Origin: Rhizopus sp. PT2906
Lineage: Eukaryota > Mucoromycota > Mucoromycetes > Mucorales > Rhizopodaceae
Length of the DNA: 34,288 nt
Direction: 5' to 3'
Assembly: GCA_025529335.1 (NCBI GenBank)
Contig: JAMYHX010000500.1
Coordinates: 1 to 34,288 of the forward strand
Below the pieces are notes generated by a model. It was not told the DNA's origin, did no database searches, and was given only the letters and a program-made list of their open reading frames with translations. Below, piece by piece: positions 22,801-33,367 of this stretch (positions are counted from its first letter, which is position 1; every line of letters starts with the position of its first letter). The position numbers and the translations under genes were made by a program.

Positions 22801-24440
22801 GTTGATCCGTCGTAGATTCAATGTGGTTCAGCCGATGGAAAGAGTGAACTTTGATTTTTTGAACCTGATCCTGCAGCACCCTCACATGAATCAAATGAGC
22901 CAAATAGTAGCAAATGAGATTATCAGATTAGCCGCCACTGAAGCCATCAGCAAAGTGATTGCCAATCGGCAACGTCACATTGCCGCCGCGGAGGCTCGGG
23001 GAATCGTGTCCAAAGATTACCACGACTTGAAAAAGTATGCAAAATATCGAGAAATGCAAATGCAGATTCAATGTATGAAGCGGTGGGAGTCAATTCAATA
23101 CGTCAATAGTATGCGATGCGCACGAAAGCCCTTCTTTGGCTCTGATTTAGTAACGCTCTTGAGAAGCATGACGAACGACTATCGTGATCGACTGTTTTCG
23201 TCAAGTGCGCGGATGTACATGAGCCAATGTGATGCAATTCGTGAAATGGTACAAGGGTACAAGGAGCGCATATATAGCAATTTAGATATTCTGGAGCAGT
23301 ATGGATGTGTTACACCCAAGGCTGTTGTCTGGCCCAAGGAACGTATCCTACCTTACGAAGGGCAACTACAGCTACAACAAGCCAACAGTGTAGACAATGA
23401 CATCTTTCATCCTATCCGGTCAAGGCTTTCGATAGCATTCCCGGACAAATGGCTAATTCAATACGACTGTGGCAAACTACAAAAGCTTGATAAGTTACTG
23501 AGGGAGCTAGCAGCTGGTGGACATAGAGCGTTGATTTTTACGCAAATGACTCGAGTGCTTGATATCCTTGAAACGTTTTTGAACATCCATGGTTACCGAT
23601 ACCTACGCCTTGATGGTGCCACCAAGGTTGAACAACGGCAAATCCTGACTGAGCACTTTAACAGTGACAAGCGTATTTTATGTTTTATTTTATCTACGCG
23701 AAGTGGAGGCTTAGGCATCAACCTGACAGGCGCCGATACAGTCATTTTCTATGATCTAGACTGGAACCCCTCGATGGTAAGTACCCTCGTGGGCTCTTTG
23801 GTTTCATGTTGCATCAACTTCTTTTTTTAAATAGGATAAACAATGCCAAGACAGAGCACATCGTATTGGACAAACGAGGGATGTACACATTTATCGATTT
23901 GTAACAGAATACACCATTGAAGAAAATATATTCAAAAAGGCGAACCAAAAAAGGTTAGCAAAGCAATAGATGATCAATAGGAAGCTAATAGTTCAGTATA
24001 GAATGCTAGATAATGTGGTTATTCAAGAAGGCGACTTTACAGCTGACTTCTTTAATAAAACAGATTGGTGGCGAGAACTTCCAGAAGTGGTTGGAGCAAG
24101 TGAAAGATCCGTTTATACCCCCATAGATTATGAGCAAGCCTTGCTTGAGGCCGAAGGCGATGAAACGGATGCACAGGCTGCAATGGTTGCACGTAAAGAG
24201 ATGAATATGGATGACAATGACTTTAATGATACATCTTCAGCTGTCACACGCCAGTCGAGCGAAGCACCTTCTCAAGCGCCCTCTCAAACTGTTTCACAAG
24301 CTAGCCAAACAGAAGAAGACCCAACGATGGACGGAGATGTAGAATTGAATGTGGGGCATGTGGATCAGTACATGCTCCGATTTTGGGAACGAGAAATGCT
24401 TGGTATTGACCTTGGATTTGGTGGTTTTGCAAATGAATAA
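19820..24440 (+). CDS. SWR1: SWR1/SRCAP-type chromatin remodelling ATPase with an in-frame TAA
   Basis: Exons 19820-19832, 19892-20316, 20366-23776, 23835-23953 and 24002-24440 join in phase to 1468 codons (yeast Swr1 1514 aa). In order: basic N-terminus, HSA domain (about 275-378, KCARAVERYWENIW) that binds actin/Arp4, three acidic LSVEELMKKYNY-like repeats (about 434, 485, 540), the SNF2 ATPase (ADEMGLGKTIQT about 658; DEAH 762-765), the long SWR1-type insertion, and the helicase C lobe (STRSGGLGINLTGADT, QDRAHRIGQT, KRMLDNVVIQEGDFTADFF). It exchanges H2A for H2A.Z. Codon 776 (22253-22255) is TAA where the family has Gln in RWQ-x-LLNFN. The frame stays open and conserved on both sides. It is either a nonsense allele, a sequence error or read through. 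The intron at 23954-24001 has a weak GTTAGC donor. Confidence 0.93.
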
Positions 24441-24856
24441 AAAAAATGAGCGACTAGGTCCGCGCACCTTCAATTTTTAACTTTAAAAGGAAATTGTTTG
24501 TGATATATCACGTTGGAGATGGACCTATGAAGATGCACATATATATATAAATATAAATCAGGGGTGAACAAGTTTTTTGGGTTAAAAGCCCCCCATCTCG
24601 GCGCGCGTTTAGCAAGCCTTTGAGCTTTCCCCTTTGATTAAATCAAATCAAGGGTATTTCTAGAATAAATTATAAATGAAAGGTGTTACAGGCAAGTAAA
24701 TGCATGGGTGATACAAGTGTAACTCGTTCATCTGTCATTAAATGAAAAGGTAACATTTTATAATGGTAAGGCTTGACATTGAGGAATCACTTTTATAGAA
24801 ATTTTGAATGTTGTTTAAAAAGATCAAGAGAATAATGAAATATGTAATTCTGAAAC

Positions 24857-24900
24857 CATAGCAACGTGTTCCCTCCTTTTTTTCCCTTTGTGTTGCTATG
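24857..24900. repeat. 9-bp inverted repeat
   Basis: CATAGCAAC at 24857-24865 and its exact complement GTTGCTATG at 24892-24900, with a 26-base pyrimidine-rich spacer. The arms resemble RFX X-box half-sites (RGCAAC). Confidence 0.4.
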
Positions 24901-25476
24901 TTACACTACATATATGCCTGGTGCATATAATGACATTCAGAAGAGAAGAAAAAAATTAATATAGCCATAAAAAGGATCTTGATCGCTGTCTAATTATCTG
25001 TCTGCTTCGTTTACTATTTTTTTTTAATTGTAGAATACGCGTAGTATGGCGCCCATTGAGATTATGCAGATACAACCTGCATATATTACATACGAACGTG
25101 CACGAAACGCGCATAGTTGCTCATCTGATTTTGTCTATTCTCAAGTTAGAAGCGCATAATCGAGTTGAATTGACTTTAAAAGGAGAAACAAATAAAAATT
25201 TTTTCTCCAGAAAGAAAAAAGGCTAGTCTCCAAGATTTTCTTTTTCTTTATCAGCGATTTAACTGTATACGTCTTGATACACAAGGGCAAAGTGATGACT
25301 CATTTTTTTACCAGGGGGTCATTCACCTTTTTATATTAATCAAAACAAATGAAAGAATACAACTCTTTAATGTTTATAATCAGCTTAAACGTATATCCAT
25401 ATGAAGTGTAATCATCAACTGCGTTTAAAAAAGTCTTTCTCTTTTCTAGTCTTTTCTTGTAGCCTATTTACTTTAG

Positions 25477-25667
25477 GAGTTGCATAAACGTGAAAATGAA
25501 ATACTCAAAGGAGAAAAACTGGATCTTTCAAGATATCTAGAGACTTCAAAAAAGGAAAAAAAAAGAGCACTTCGATTTAAACAATCAGGATATCAACCAA
25601 ATAGTGTCCCTTATTATATGAATAAAGTAATCCAGCAACTTGGGCAATCACCAAATGAAGAAATAAG
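25477..25667 (+). pseudogene. Exon-like coiled-coil fragment, unassigned
   Basis: An open stretch of about 63 codons bounded by TTTAG before 25477 and GTATGC after 25667, in the manner of an internal exon. It reads as a charged helix (ELHKRENEILKGEKLDLSRY) followed by SKKEKKRALRFKQSG and YQPNSVPYYMNKVIQQLGQ. I do not recognise the family and found no joined upstream or downstream exon, so it may be a fragment of a lost gene or an unmodelled small gene. Confidence 0.3.
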
Positions 25668-26419
25668 GTATGCATACAGGTTATTTCCCCTTTTTCTTGT
25701 ATGGAACAGACGGCTAGATAACAAAGTAGATGCTATTTACCAAAATGAAATACAATGCAGGCAAAGGCACATAACGAGTAAAGAAAAATAAGTAAAGACC
25801 AAAAGACCAAAGAAAATCTTTAACTTGCACAACCCCTTGCACCCCAAGGCTCCTTTTTTTTGCATACATATATATTCTCACTGCCCCAACCCCCTCCTTT
25901 TGGATGTCTCATGATAACATAAAGCCGAACTTATAAGTTTTATCCAACAAATGTAGAGTAAATTCGATTACATGATATCAACAAGAGGCGGTCTTTCTTC
26001 TCACTTTATTATTATCAGTATGGGTTGTACAAGTCTTAACTATTCTTACAAATACTCCATTGTTCCTTTTCAAAAGATCGATCGTAATGTGTTTGAAGTC
26101 ATATCTACGTTATACTAATGTATTATGCGGTTTAAATAGAAATATAAAAAAACATACTACACAACTGCATATTACTATGCAGCGTATGTGCGTTCTAGAC
26201 GTTTATAAATGTATTTGCTTCATGTGGCGTCGCAGTAAAATTAGAATGGGGTTTACTCCGAGGCTATTTTTGACGTTGGAATAGGTCTTCTTAAAAAGGA
26301 AACGTAATTTTTTAAAGAGGCGGCAGGTTCGGGCGAATATGGTCAATATGGAAACAAGAGATATTATTATTAGTTTAATTTTAAGCTTTGAGATACGTAC
26401 AAACACCCTTTGTTGCATA

Positions 26420-26457
26420 GTAACCATTGTTGATCATTAATATTTGCCAATGGTTAC
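26420..26457. promoter_or_regulatory. 10-bp inverted repeat upstream of the bHLH gene
   Basis: GTAACCATTG at 26420-26429 and its exact complement CAATGGTTAC at 26448-26457, separated by 18 bases, ending 163 bases before the bHLH ATG. The left arm overlaps GTTGCATAGTAAC, which looks like an RFX X-box. It could be an operator for a dimeric factor. Confidence 0.35.
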
Positions 26458-26541
26458 ATCGTATCACCCTTCTCTTTTCCATTTTCCCCCTTAATCTATC
26501 GCACCCCCCAAAGTCGCGCCCTACACCCCCCACTGAAAACA

Positions 26542-26549
26542 TATAAAAG
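26542..26549 (+). promoter_or_regulatory. TATA box of the bHLH gene
   Basis: TATAAAAG lies 71 bases before the ATG, preceded by a C-rich stretch and followed by a pyrimidine-rich leader. Confidence 0.5.
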
Positions 26550-26619
26550 ACAGAGCAGATTTCATCTTTTTCTTTTATCTATTTGTCTTTTTTAATAAAT
26601 CATTTCTTAAATAATAAAT

Positions 26620-27814
26620 ATGCCTTCCGAAAAGTTTAGGATCACCACCAACGGTCAATCTCTACGTAACCCTAATAACGCTTTTTTTGGTATTGTCATA
26701 AAGAAATATATACACATATAGAATATTAAATCTGTTTTACATTTCATAGATATGACACTGTCACCCAATCTGACTTTGGATGAAAGGTACTTTTTTTTAT
26801 TGTTCTACACGCATTGATTACTAAAATCTCATCTATAGTAGTGACATCTCCGCACACAACGACAGACGATCGGCACATAATGCCCTGGAGCGTCAAAGAC
26901 GGGAGCATCTCAATATGAAGTTTCAGCAACTTGCCCATGCGTTACCTTCACTACAGTCCGTACGTAGGCCGAGCAAGACGATGATTGTTGCTAAATCCCT
27001 CGAGTTTGGTAAATATCTCTTGTACCTGACAAGCTATACCTGTTTTATTAACATCTATTTATCAGTTTCTTCAAGCTTAAAAAGAGAATCTAACTATATG
27101 TCAGAAATTCAAAGGCTACGCCAAGAAAATGAAAAGCTACGAAAGCAGGCACAACTGGCTGCTGCCAATCTAAAAAAGCATCAACAAAAACAACAACAGA
27201 ATGAAGATAAAGAAACCAGCTCATCTGAAGACAATATGTCATCTGCTCCCACATTATGTGGCAAAAGAAAGAGTGCAGACGCACAACTTTCACCACCACC
27301 TACACCTAAGTCATTAAAGGAAACAAAGAAGGCCATTGAAAGTGATGAAAACAATGACCGACCACAAAAGAAAAGAATGATAATAAAACAAGAAAAGGAA
27401 GAGAACGAATCACTCTTAAGTGAATCAGCCACACAAATAAAAGATCAAGTCGAGAAAGAAGTAAAACCGGTAATCAATCATGTTTATCCCAATGTTACAA
27501 ACAGCAACTATTTTGACATGACATCGTTTGTTTCATCACCTTTACCTTCCAATCATAATAACAACTTGATGTATATGAATACACCCATGACCATGTATGA
27601 TAACACTCGTTTACTCCCCAACGTTCAAACGCCAACGTCAGATTCGTACAACAGTATGATCAATCCTATGCTCTTTGCTCCTTATTATATTCCTACTGAT
27701 GAATGTAAGTCATTATTATTATTTTTTTATATGTTATTTATTTATATACTAATTTATTTTATTTATATAGTAAATTATTATGAACAAGGAATTGATCAAC
27801 TCTATCTACCATGA
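26620..27814 (+). CDS. bHLH leucine-zipper transcription factor
   Basis: Five exons (26620-26689, 26750-26786, 26839-27008, 27066-27704, 27771-27814) join in phase to 319 aa. The basic region AHNALERQRREHLN carries the His/Glu/Arg residues that read CANNTG E-boxes. It is followed by helix 1 (FQQLAHALPSL), a short loop with SKTMIVAKSLEFV as helix 2, and a zipper-like helix (EIQRLRQENEKLRKQ) at about residues 35-125. The rest is low-complexity: Gln/Asn/Glu stretches, a PPPTPKS proline patch, a Lys/Arg patch PQKKRMIIKQEKEE (possible nuclear signal) and an Asn/Tyr/Met-rich tail. It resembles Max/Myc-like fungal factors. It is expected to bind DNA as a dimer. Target genes cannot be named from sequence. 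Confidence 0.88.
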
Positions 27815-29231
27815 TTTGCTATACCCGCCTATTCATTCTCTTTACTCTTTATTTAATATCCCTCTTTCTTTATATCTTATAACGCGTTTTTAAAGCGCAA
27901 GATATCTCATGTTATATTTACAGTACAGGATTCAAGTAAATACGACGTGATAGGATTACTTTATTTGTATATGTGTATAAGCAATTCAATTTTGTATAAA
28001 ATAAATCCTTTTAAAAATCGATCAAAATTTTCGTTTGACGTATTTTTTAGATTACACATAGTTTTGTACTCCCCATACGAACGCATTCATGGGTTCTAAT
28101 GACCATCGCCGCTGTAGGTTGATGCATCCTGATATATAAAATATCGCTCACGAGACTATAAATCAATTTTCATAGGCTTTCTTTTGTTCCTATGGTTACC
28201 TTATAATTATTCCTGTTTCAAATCCTATGCGCGGTACCACCTCATCCTTTGCTCTTGGTTCAAAATTGGAAATAATCCACCGATCGTTATATGAAGATGT
28301 CCGTACACCATTCTCAATATGCCATTTTAGGTATATAGCCATGTACAGCAATCGAGACTTTTTTTTAAAAAAAGCGACATATTTAGCAATTCAGCTCAAT
28401 GTTATTGAACCTATTTAGAAGTTGGTTTAAACTATTTCAGGAGATTCATGCAACTAAAAAGTTAGAGGTTATGCGAGAGTTTAGTGGAAAAAAAAAAAAG
28501 ACTAGTCTCAAGGCAGAAGGAGACAAAGAGATGTGGTCATTATTATCATTAATTATCATGTTTTTTTTTCTTTATTGGAATCGTAGCAATACAACTCTGA
28601 ATCTCCTTTTATCAGGGTCGTCATTGTATAAATGTAGCACAACCAGATAAAAAAAGTCTCCTTATTAACATAATGAAATATACTAGAGATTTGAGTTGGG
28701 GCAATATGAGGGCGTTCATGGTAGTCTCTACTTGAAGTGCGAATACAACTCTTATTGAAGAGAATGACGACATCAGGTATCCAAGTAACTTAATTGTTTG
28801 TTAACGTCAAACCTTATTTGTAATAATATTGAGGTTTGGACCAATGCATCATATTGACGCAACGGAGTTTGACATCAACTTTGATAGTTGCAATTCAAAT
28901 GTCACCATTTGTCGACAGCAAATTTTTATTAAAGAGAACGTGAAGCTGTTTTAATATATAACTTCGTATTGCAAGTATGAAGTAGATATTACACCAATAA
29001 AAGAACTTTGAGCGGAACTTCTGTAAGGGTCCACCCCAAACATATTTGATTCTGTAATTAGGAGCAATTAATTAAACCACTCTAATTATAATAGCTTAAC
29101 TGGAGAGGTAATTTCAATTTGCTGCATATTTTTTAGCTACTAATGCCCTCGAAATCCTCCTTTTGACGCTATTACTTTCCCTCCCTGCTTCATACCTTTT
29201 TTACATTTAGTTCCGAGGAAGCCATTAAAGG

Positions 29232-29522
29232 CTATCCATTAGGGAGAGACAAATTATTTCTATTTTTGTCATCCTGATAGATGTTGGTACACTCGTTTTC
29301 AACATCCGCCTGAGCCCTGAAAGGCCCTCTCAATTTAAACCGTCTTACAGAGCTTAATGTTACTTGATACAATGCTTGGCCGTTATACAATATAATATTC
29401 CAAGTGTGTCTCAAACAAGCCATTGTATAGTATTTCCGCGGTACACGTAATGCATTTATTTCTTTAATAGATAATTTTGGTTGTGCATAATTGGTTCTAC
29501 CATTTAAGCTGAACTGAGATGT
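29232..29522 (-). pseudogene. Open fragment, possible orphan-family relic
   Basis: A 96-codon minus-strand frame, open back to a TAG at 29523-29525, with an internal ATG at 29423. It reads HTWNIILYNGQALYQVTLSS, then VRRFKLRGPF. The W-strand/short loop/VTLSS pattern is like the C-terminal part of the gene at 1380-3071 (IMGFECHLLHL...QVATISYP). Weak similarity, judged by eye. No start context or splice partners were found. Confidence 0.25.
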
Positions 29523-32500
29523 CTATTATATATTTGGTAAGTCAACCTCCCTCTTTCTTGCCTCTTGGTATCGCTATAGCGAGTATCCGAGCAGACTTTT
29601 GACGCAAAGTTGTCATGGAGATATATCTTTTTCTCCTGTTTCATGTTTGATAAAAGTAAGTAATATCAGTGGCATTACTACGTTGTTTTTATGACTACTG
29701 GCATAGCTTTTTATGCGACTTAATGGCGTATAATCCGAACAACAAACATTGCTTTATAAGGTAATTCCCTCGTTTTAATAATAAAAGCTTCTATACTATT
29801 CTCAAAACCAAGGACTTTTAGTCCGAACAAAAGAATAACAAGAATATCGTTTATTAATCTGCACTGTTCATGCTTGGAGCTTTTGATTATAAGCGATACA
29901 CAAATACTCATTCAATACAAATAAATAAATGCATGTAGCTTACACAAATCCTATTTGATTTACGAATAAAGAAGTTATGCTCCAGTACTTGTCTACTAAA
30001 ATTTATGCTGAAGCTGAAGATGAACAGTGGTATGGGGAAAACTTGAGGATTTTTACAAATTTAACACAAGTCTAACAAGGTAACTATGATTACCAAAATG
30101 GACTTGACATTAATTGGATTCGCTTCTTCTATTTTTAAACAATACTATTCTTTGCTTCTTTGAGTTGAGCCTTTTTATACTAGTCACAGTGCCTATGAAG
30201 GCTGAATAGACTAAGATCGCAAAGGTACGTGAGTTGGACCCTTTTGTTGCGCCGAATATGGTATCTGTGAATGAGAAGTAGTAGGGTTCAATGTTCGATC
30301 GTAATGTACGGTTGCCAAGGAGTTGCAGCCATTATGACTTCATCCATTTCATCGTAATATAGCACTTAAAGACAGATGCCTTTTATTAGTTTACATAAGA
30401 TGAAAAGAAAAAAAGCTTGATGTATCAATTTATACCACAAAAGAGGGATCATTGGCAATTTCCTGAAGCAAATATACTCTTGTAGACGACTGATTATCTG
30501 TTGCATAAAAAGGCTTTTAAATTGAGACACTAAAAGTTCTTTATTGTTACTCGTTATTCCATAGCGTTGTAGCTACAATTAGACAAAGATAATCCCTATA
30601 GATTCTTCACTTCTCTCAAAAGTGCAAATAATTGTATGGTATTTATGTGGCACTTCTTGACACGCTTAAAAGCTGGTTTTATTTCTTCCTAAAGATTAAG
30701 ACACGACGCTGCCATCTGTTACAGAAGATATGTACAGTGCTATAAAGTCTAATCAGTTTACTAACAGGCGCGGTTCTAATTAAAAGTAAAGTGGGGTGAA
30801 TCAAGATGCAAGTAGAGGTCATAGCAGGATGCAACTGCAACTCACATCAGTAGGAAAATCTGTGACTTGATTTGTTATGCTTATATCTCTTGATAATCAT
30901 TAGCTTCTCTGAGCAAAAAGGAAACCTTATTATTGGCCTTAATAGGAAACGCCGATTACTGCTTTCTGTTCTCGTTACTCCACGCAAATGTTGTGTTCCT
31001 ATACGCTAGGCATGTTAGTAAGGAAGCAAAGAGTTTATGTCATGTGATGCCCATCTCTAATCTAAGCTGCAATTTGATCAAACAAATTACTGCGGCTATT
31101 AGGCTAGTTTAAAATGTTAATATATTATGAAATGAGAGCTTATCAGGGGATCGAGAATACAGTATTATATTTGAATAACTAACTTAAACTACTTGAAACA
31201 GTCATATGACAAAGGGGCTGTTTGAAGGAGAAAGGAAGAGGGAAGGGCTGAAGGAGCATATCTCTATCTGTTCGTTATTGCTGATAATTTGCTCACGGAC
31301 ATAAAATTGTAATAAACATCTCGTAATATGCACTAAGCATATTGATAACTATAAACATGCAAGCAGCTTCGGGGGCATGTCCCATTTGTTTTTGAAATTA
31401 TGGTTAGTGTAATATTTTGGAATTCACAAACTTGGATTGATGTTAAATTGATCATCTTTTAAGTACAAGTTTTTGGATTGAAGTTTGCCTTCTTTTCATT
31501 TGAATTCTGGTCTTGGTGATGTTTATGTTTGGCTAAAATAACATGAACGTTCACCAGCCTTTCTTGAGCTGAACAAGATTTTTCTCAAGTTACACACTGC
31601 TGTTAGATCATGATTCCATAATTTGGTTGGTGAGGGGTTTTTGCATCAGAGATGGAAACTGACGACATTATTAATTATCAAAAAAAAAAGAAAGGTAGCA
31701 ACAGCTTACATAGTAATTGTTGGAGAGTAAAAACATTTTCTCCTAATGACTATATCATGTGGTTTGAATGAATATTATACAAATAGTGTATTTCTAGTCG
31801 TCCAATTTTAGATAAAATCCTGTATGGTGCGTTCCCCCTAAAACCTGAATTTCAGTTTTCTTTTGTCTCAATTTTTTGGTGAACATTACGCGCACGAGCA
31901 AATACAGGTTTTGCTATTTGCTATTTGCACAACATATCTGCAAAGCATTTTCACAATTAATGACGTAAGCAATTCAACTTGCACTAGACAAACTACACTC
32001 ATACAACACTATGTACAAAGCCGAAGTATAAGAGAAGCTTTGTTTATATATGTTTATAAAAGTATCAAATACCCATCAAACTTTCCGAAAGTGTGTATAT
32101 GTATACCATTATCTTTGCTGTATGCAGCATTTATGAAAGCATCCAAACAAGGTATTTATTAAGTGTTTCTCTAGAACCCCCCCCTCCTTTGAAAAAAGTT
32201 AGAATAAGCCTTTCTTTTGTTATTCCTTGTGTTCGAGGAAAAAGGCAGCTTCCCACTCGTAGCTAGGTGTCTAGTTAAAGGCAAACTGCAGCCACAAATT
32301 TCTCCGGCGTAGGGCAGGGTAAATGTGTACTTTACCATTGCGTTTTTCAAATATAAAAAGTATAGAAACATAAAATAAGAACTTATAATCATTTGTCTTG
32401 TTTTTGCTGTTCATCAATAAGGATTGCAAAACCAGTAGAAATTTTTGACCATCCGTAGAGATATTTGACTTTTATTACAATTCAGGAAAGCTCAACAAAG

Positions 32501-32766
32501 CAACGAGAGCTTCTTCCTTTGGGGCAATTGTCAAACTAGAGTTTTCCTTTCTCATTTCCATATCAGCACATTCTTCTTCCTTCAGGCATAAAATAACGTA
32601 GCAATTAATTCAAACATCCTCACCCAGTTAAAACGGTCACTCCAATTTGTAGGGATATCTGCAGATCTCAATTCAACAAGCTTTCATAATCGATCTTCTT
32701 TCAAGTTCATTTTGGAGAAGGTGACTCTATCTTTGATCACTTGAACATCAAAAGTTGATTTTTTAG

Positions 32767-33220
32767 GGAAACACTACATACACGAAAGAATTCACAAAAA
32801 AATGAATTAGCTGATTTTTCGTGCATATAAGAAAGTGTGCACTACGCGCACGAGGAAATCCATTACAGATACAAACTGTAATATCGTCAACAAAACTTTT
32901 CAATGTGCAGCGTCAAGCTAAGCTTGTTCGGAAACAGACATCTTTCCATGTTTCTTGATGTAGAACATGAATTTATCTTTCAAGAAGAAATAAAGAGATA
33001 AAATGTGGTCATTGCTGTATTTTTTTTTTTTTTTTTTTTTATGTTGTCAGTTTGATCAACAAAGAATCAAGATCCTCAGTGTAATTATAAAGAATATCCC
33101 ACTGGACAATCTTGGGTCAGATAGCGAGCTTTGTAATGTCAAGTTTGTAAAGTGACGCTACATATACTACTTCCCAAGGAATCACCCGTAGCATTAACCT
33201 TCTTATGCGCATATTGTTCA
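32767..33220 (+). repeat. Interspersed repeat, copy B
   Basis: Same orientation as copy A (13531-13872), with about 110 extra bases relative to it, mainly between 32790 and 32970. It contains a 21-T run (33020-33040). The copies keep several blocks of 12-20 bases with scattered changes and indels, so they are old. Confidence 0.55.
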
Positions 33221-33367
33221 CCGCGCTTTATTCTCTAAAAAATTGTAGTAAAAGTCCTGATTGATTGCTAAAATTTCTACTGGCTTTGCAAGTTCAAACA
33301 TTTCTATTGGCCAAACAAAAATGTCTATTATTATTTTCCAAAAATTCTATTTTTATTTTATCCTGAA

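Larger units (their letters stand above)
24441..26619. other. Intergenic region upstream of the bHLH gene
   Basis: 2.2 kb of mostly non-coding AT-rich DNA. It contains two inverted repeats (24857-24900, 26420-26457), one exon-like coiled-coil fragment (25477-25667) and C-rich tracts at 25880-25905 and 26485-26535. A frame at 25046-25162 starting MAPIEIMQIQPAYITYERAR is short and unsupported. No RNA gene was recognised. Confidence 0.45.
27815..33367. other. 5.5-kb gene desert with decayed repeats
   Basis: No frame with a recognisable protein was found beyond short stop-bounded ones. It includes a possible family relic at 29232-29522 (minus) and repeat copy B at 32767-33220. A GAGATGTGGTCATTATTAT stretch near 28531 resembles AGATAAAATGTGGTCATTG in copy B. 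Two places share TTACGCGCACGAG (31888) / CTACGCGCACGAG (32854). The region looks like old, mutated repeat DNA. Confidence 0.5.

Noticed and set aside
28399..28650. 83-aa frame with a hydrophobic stretch
   Set aside because: The hydrophobic part comes from T-rich low-complexity sequence. No homology pattern or gene signals.
31863..32162. 99-aa plus-strand frame
   Set aside because: No recognisable domain, biased composition, and it lies in the gene desert. It is probably a chance opening.
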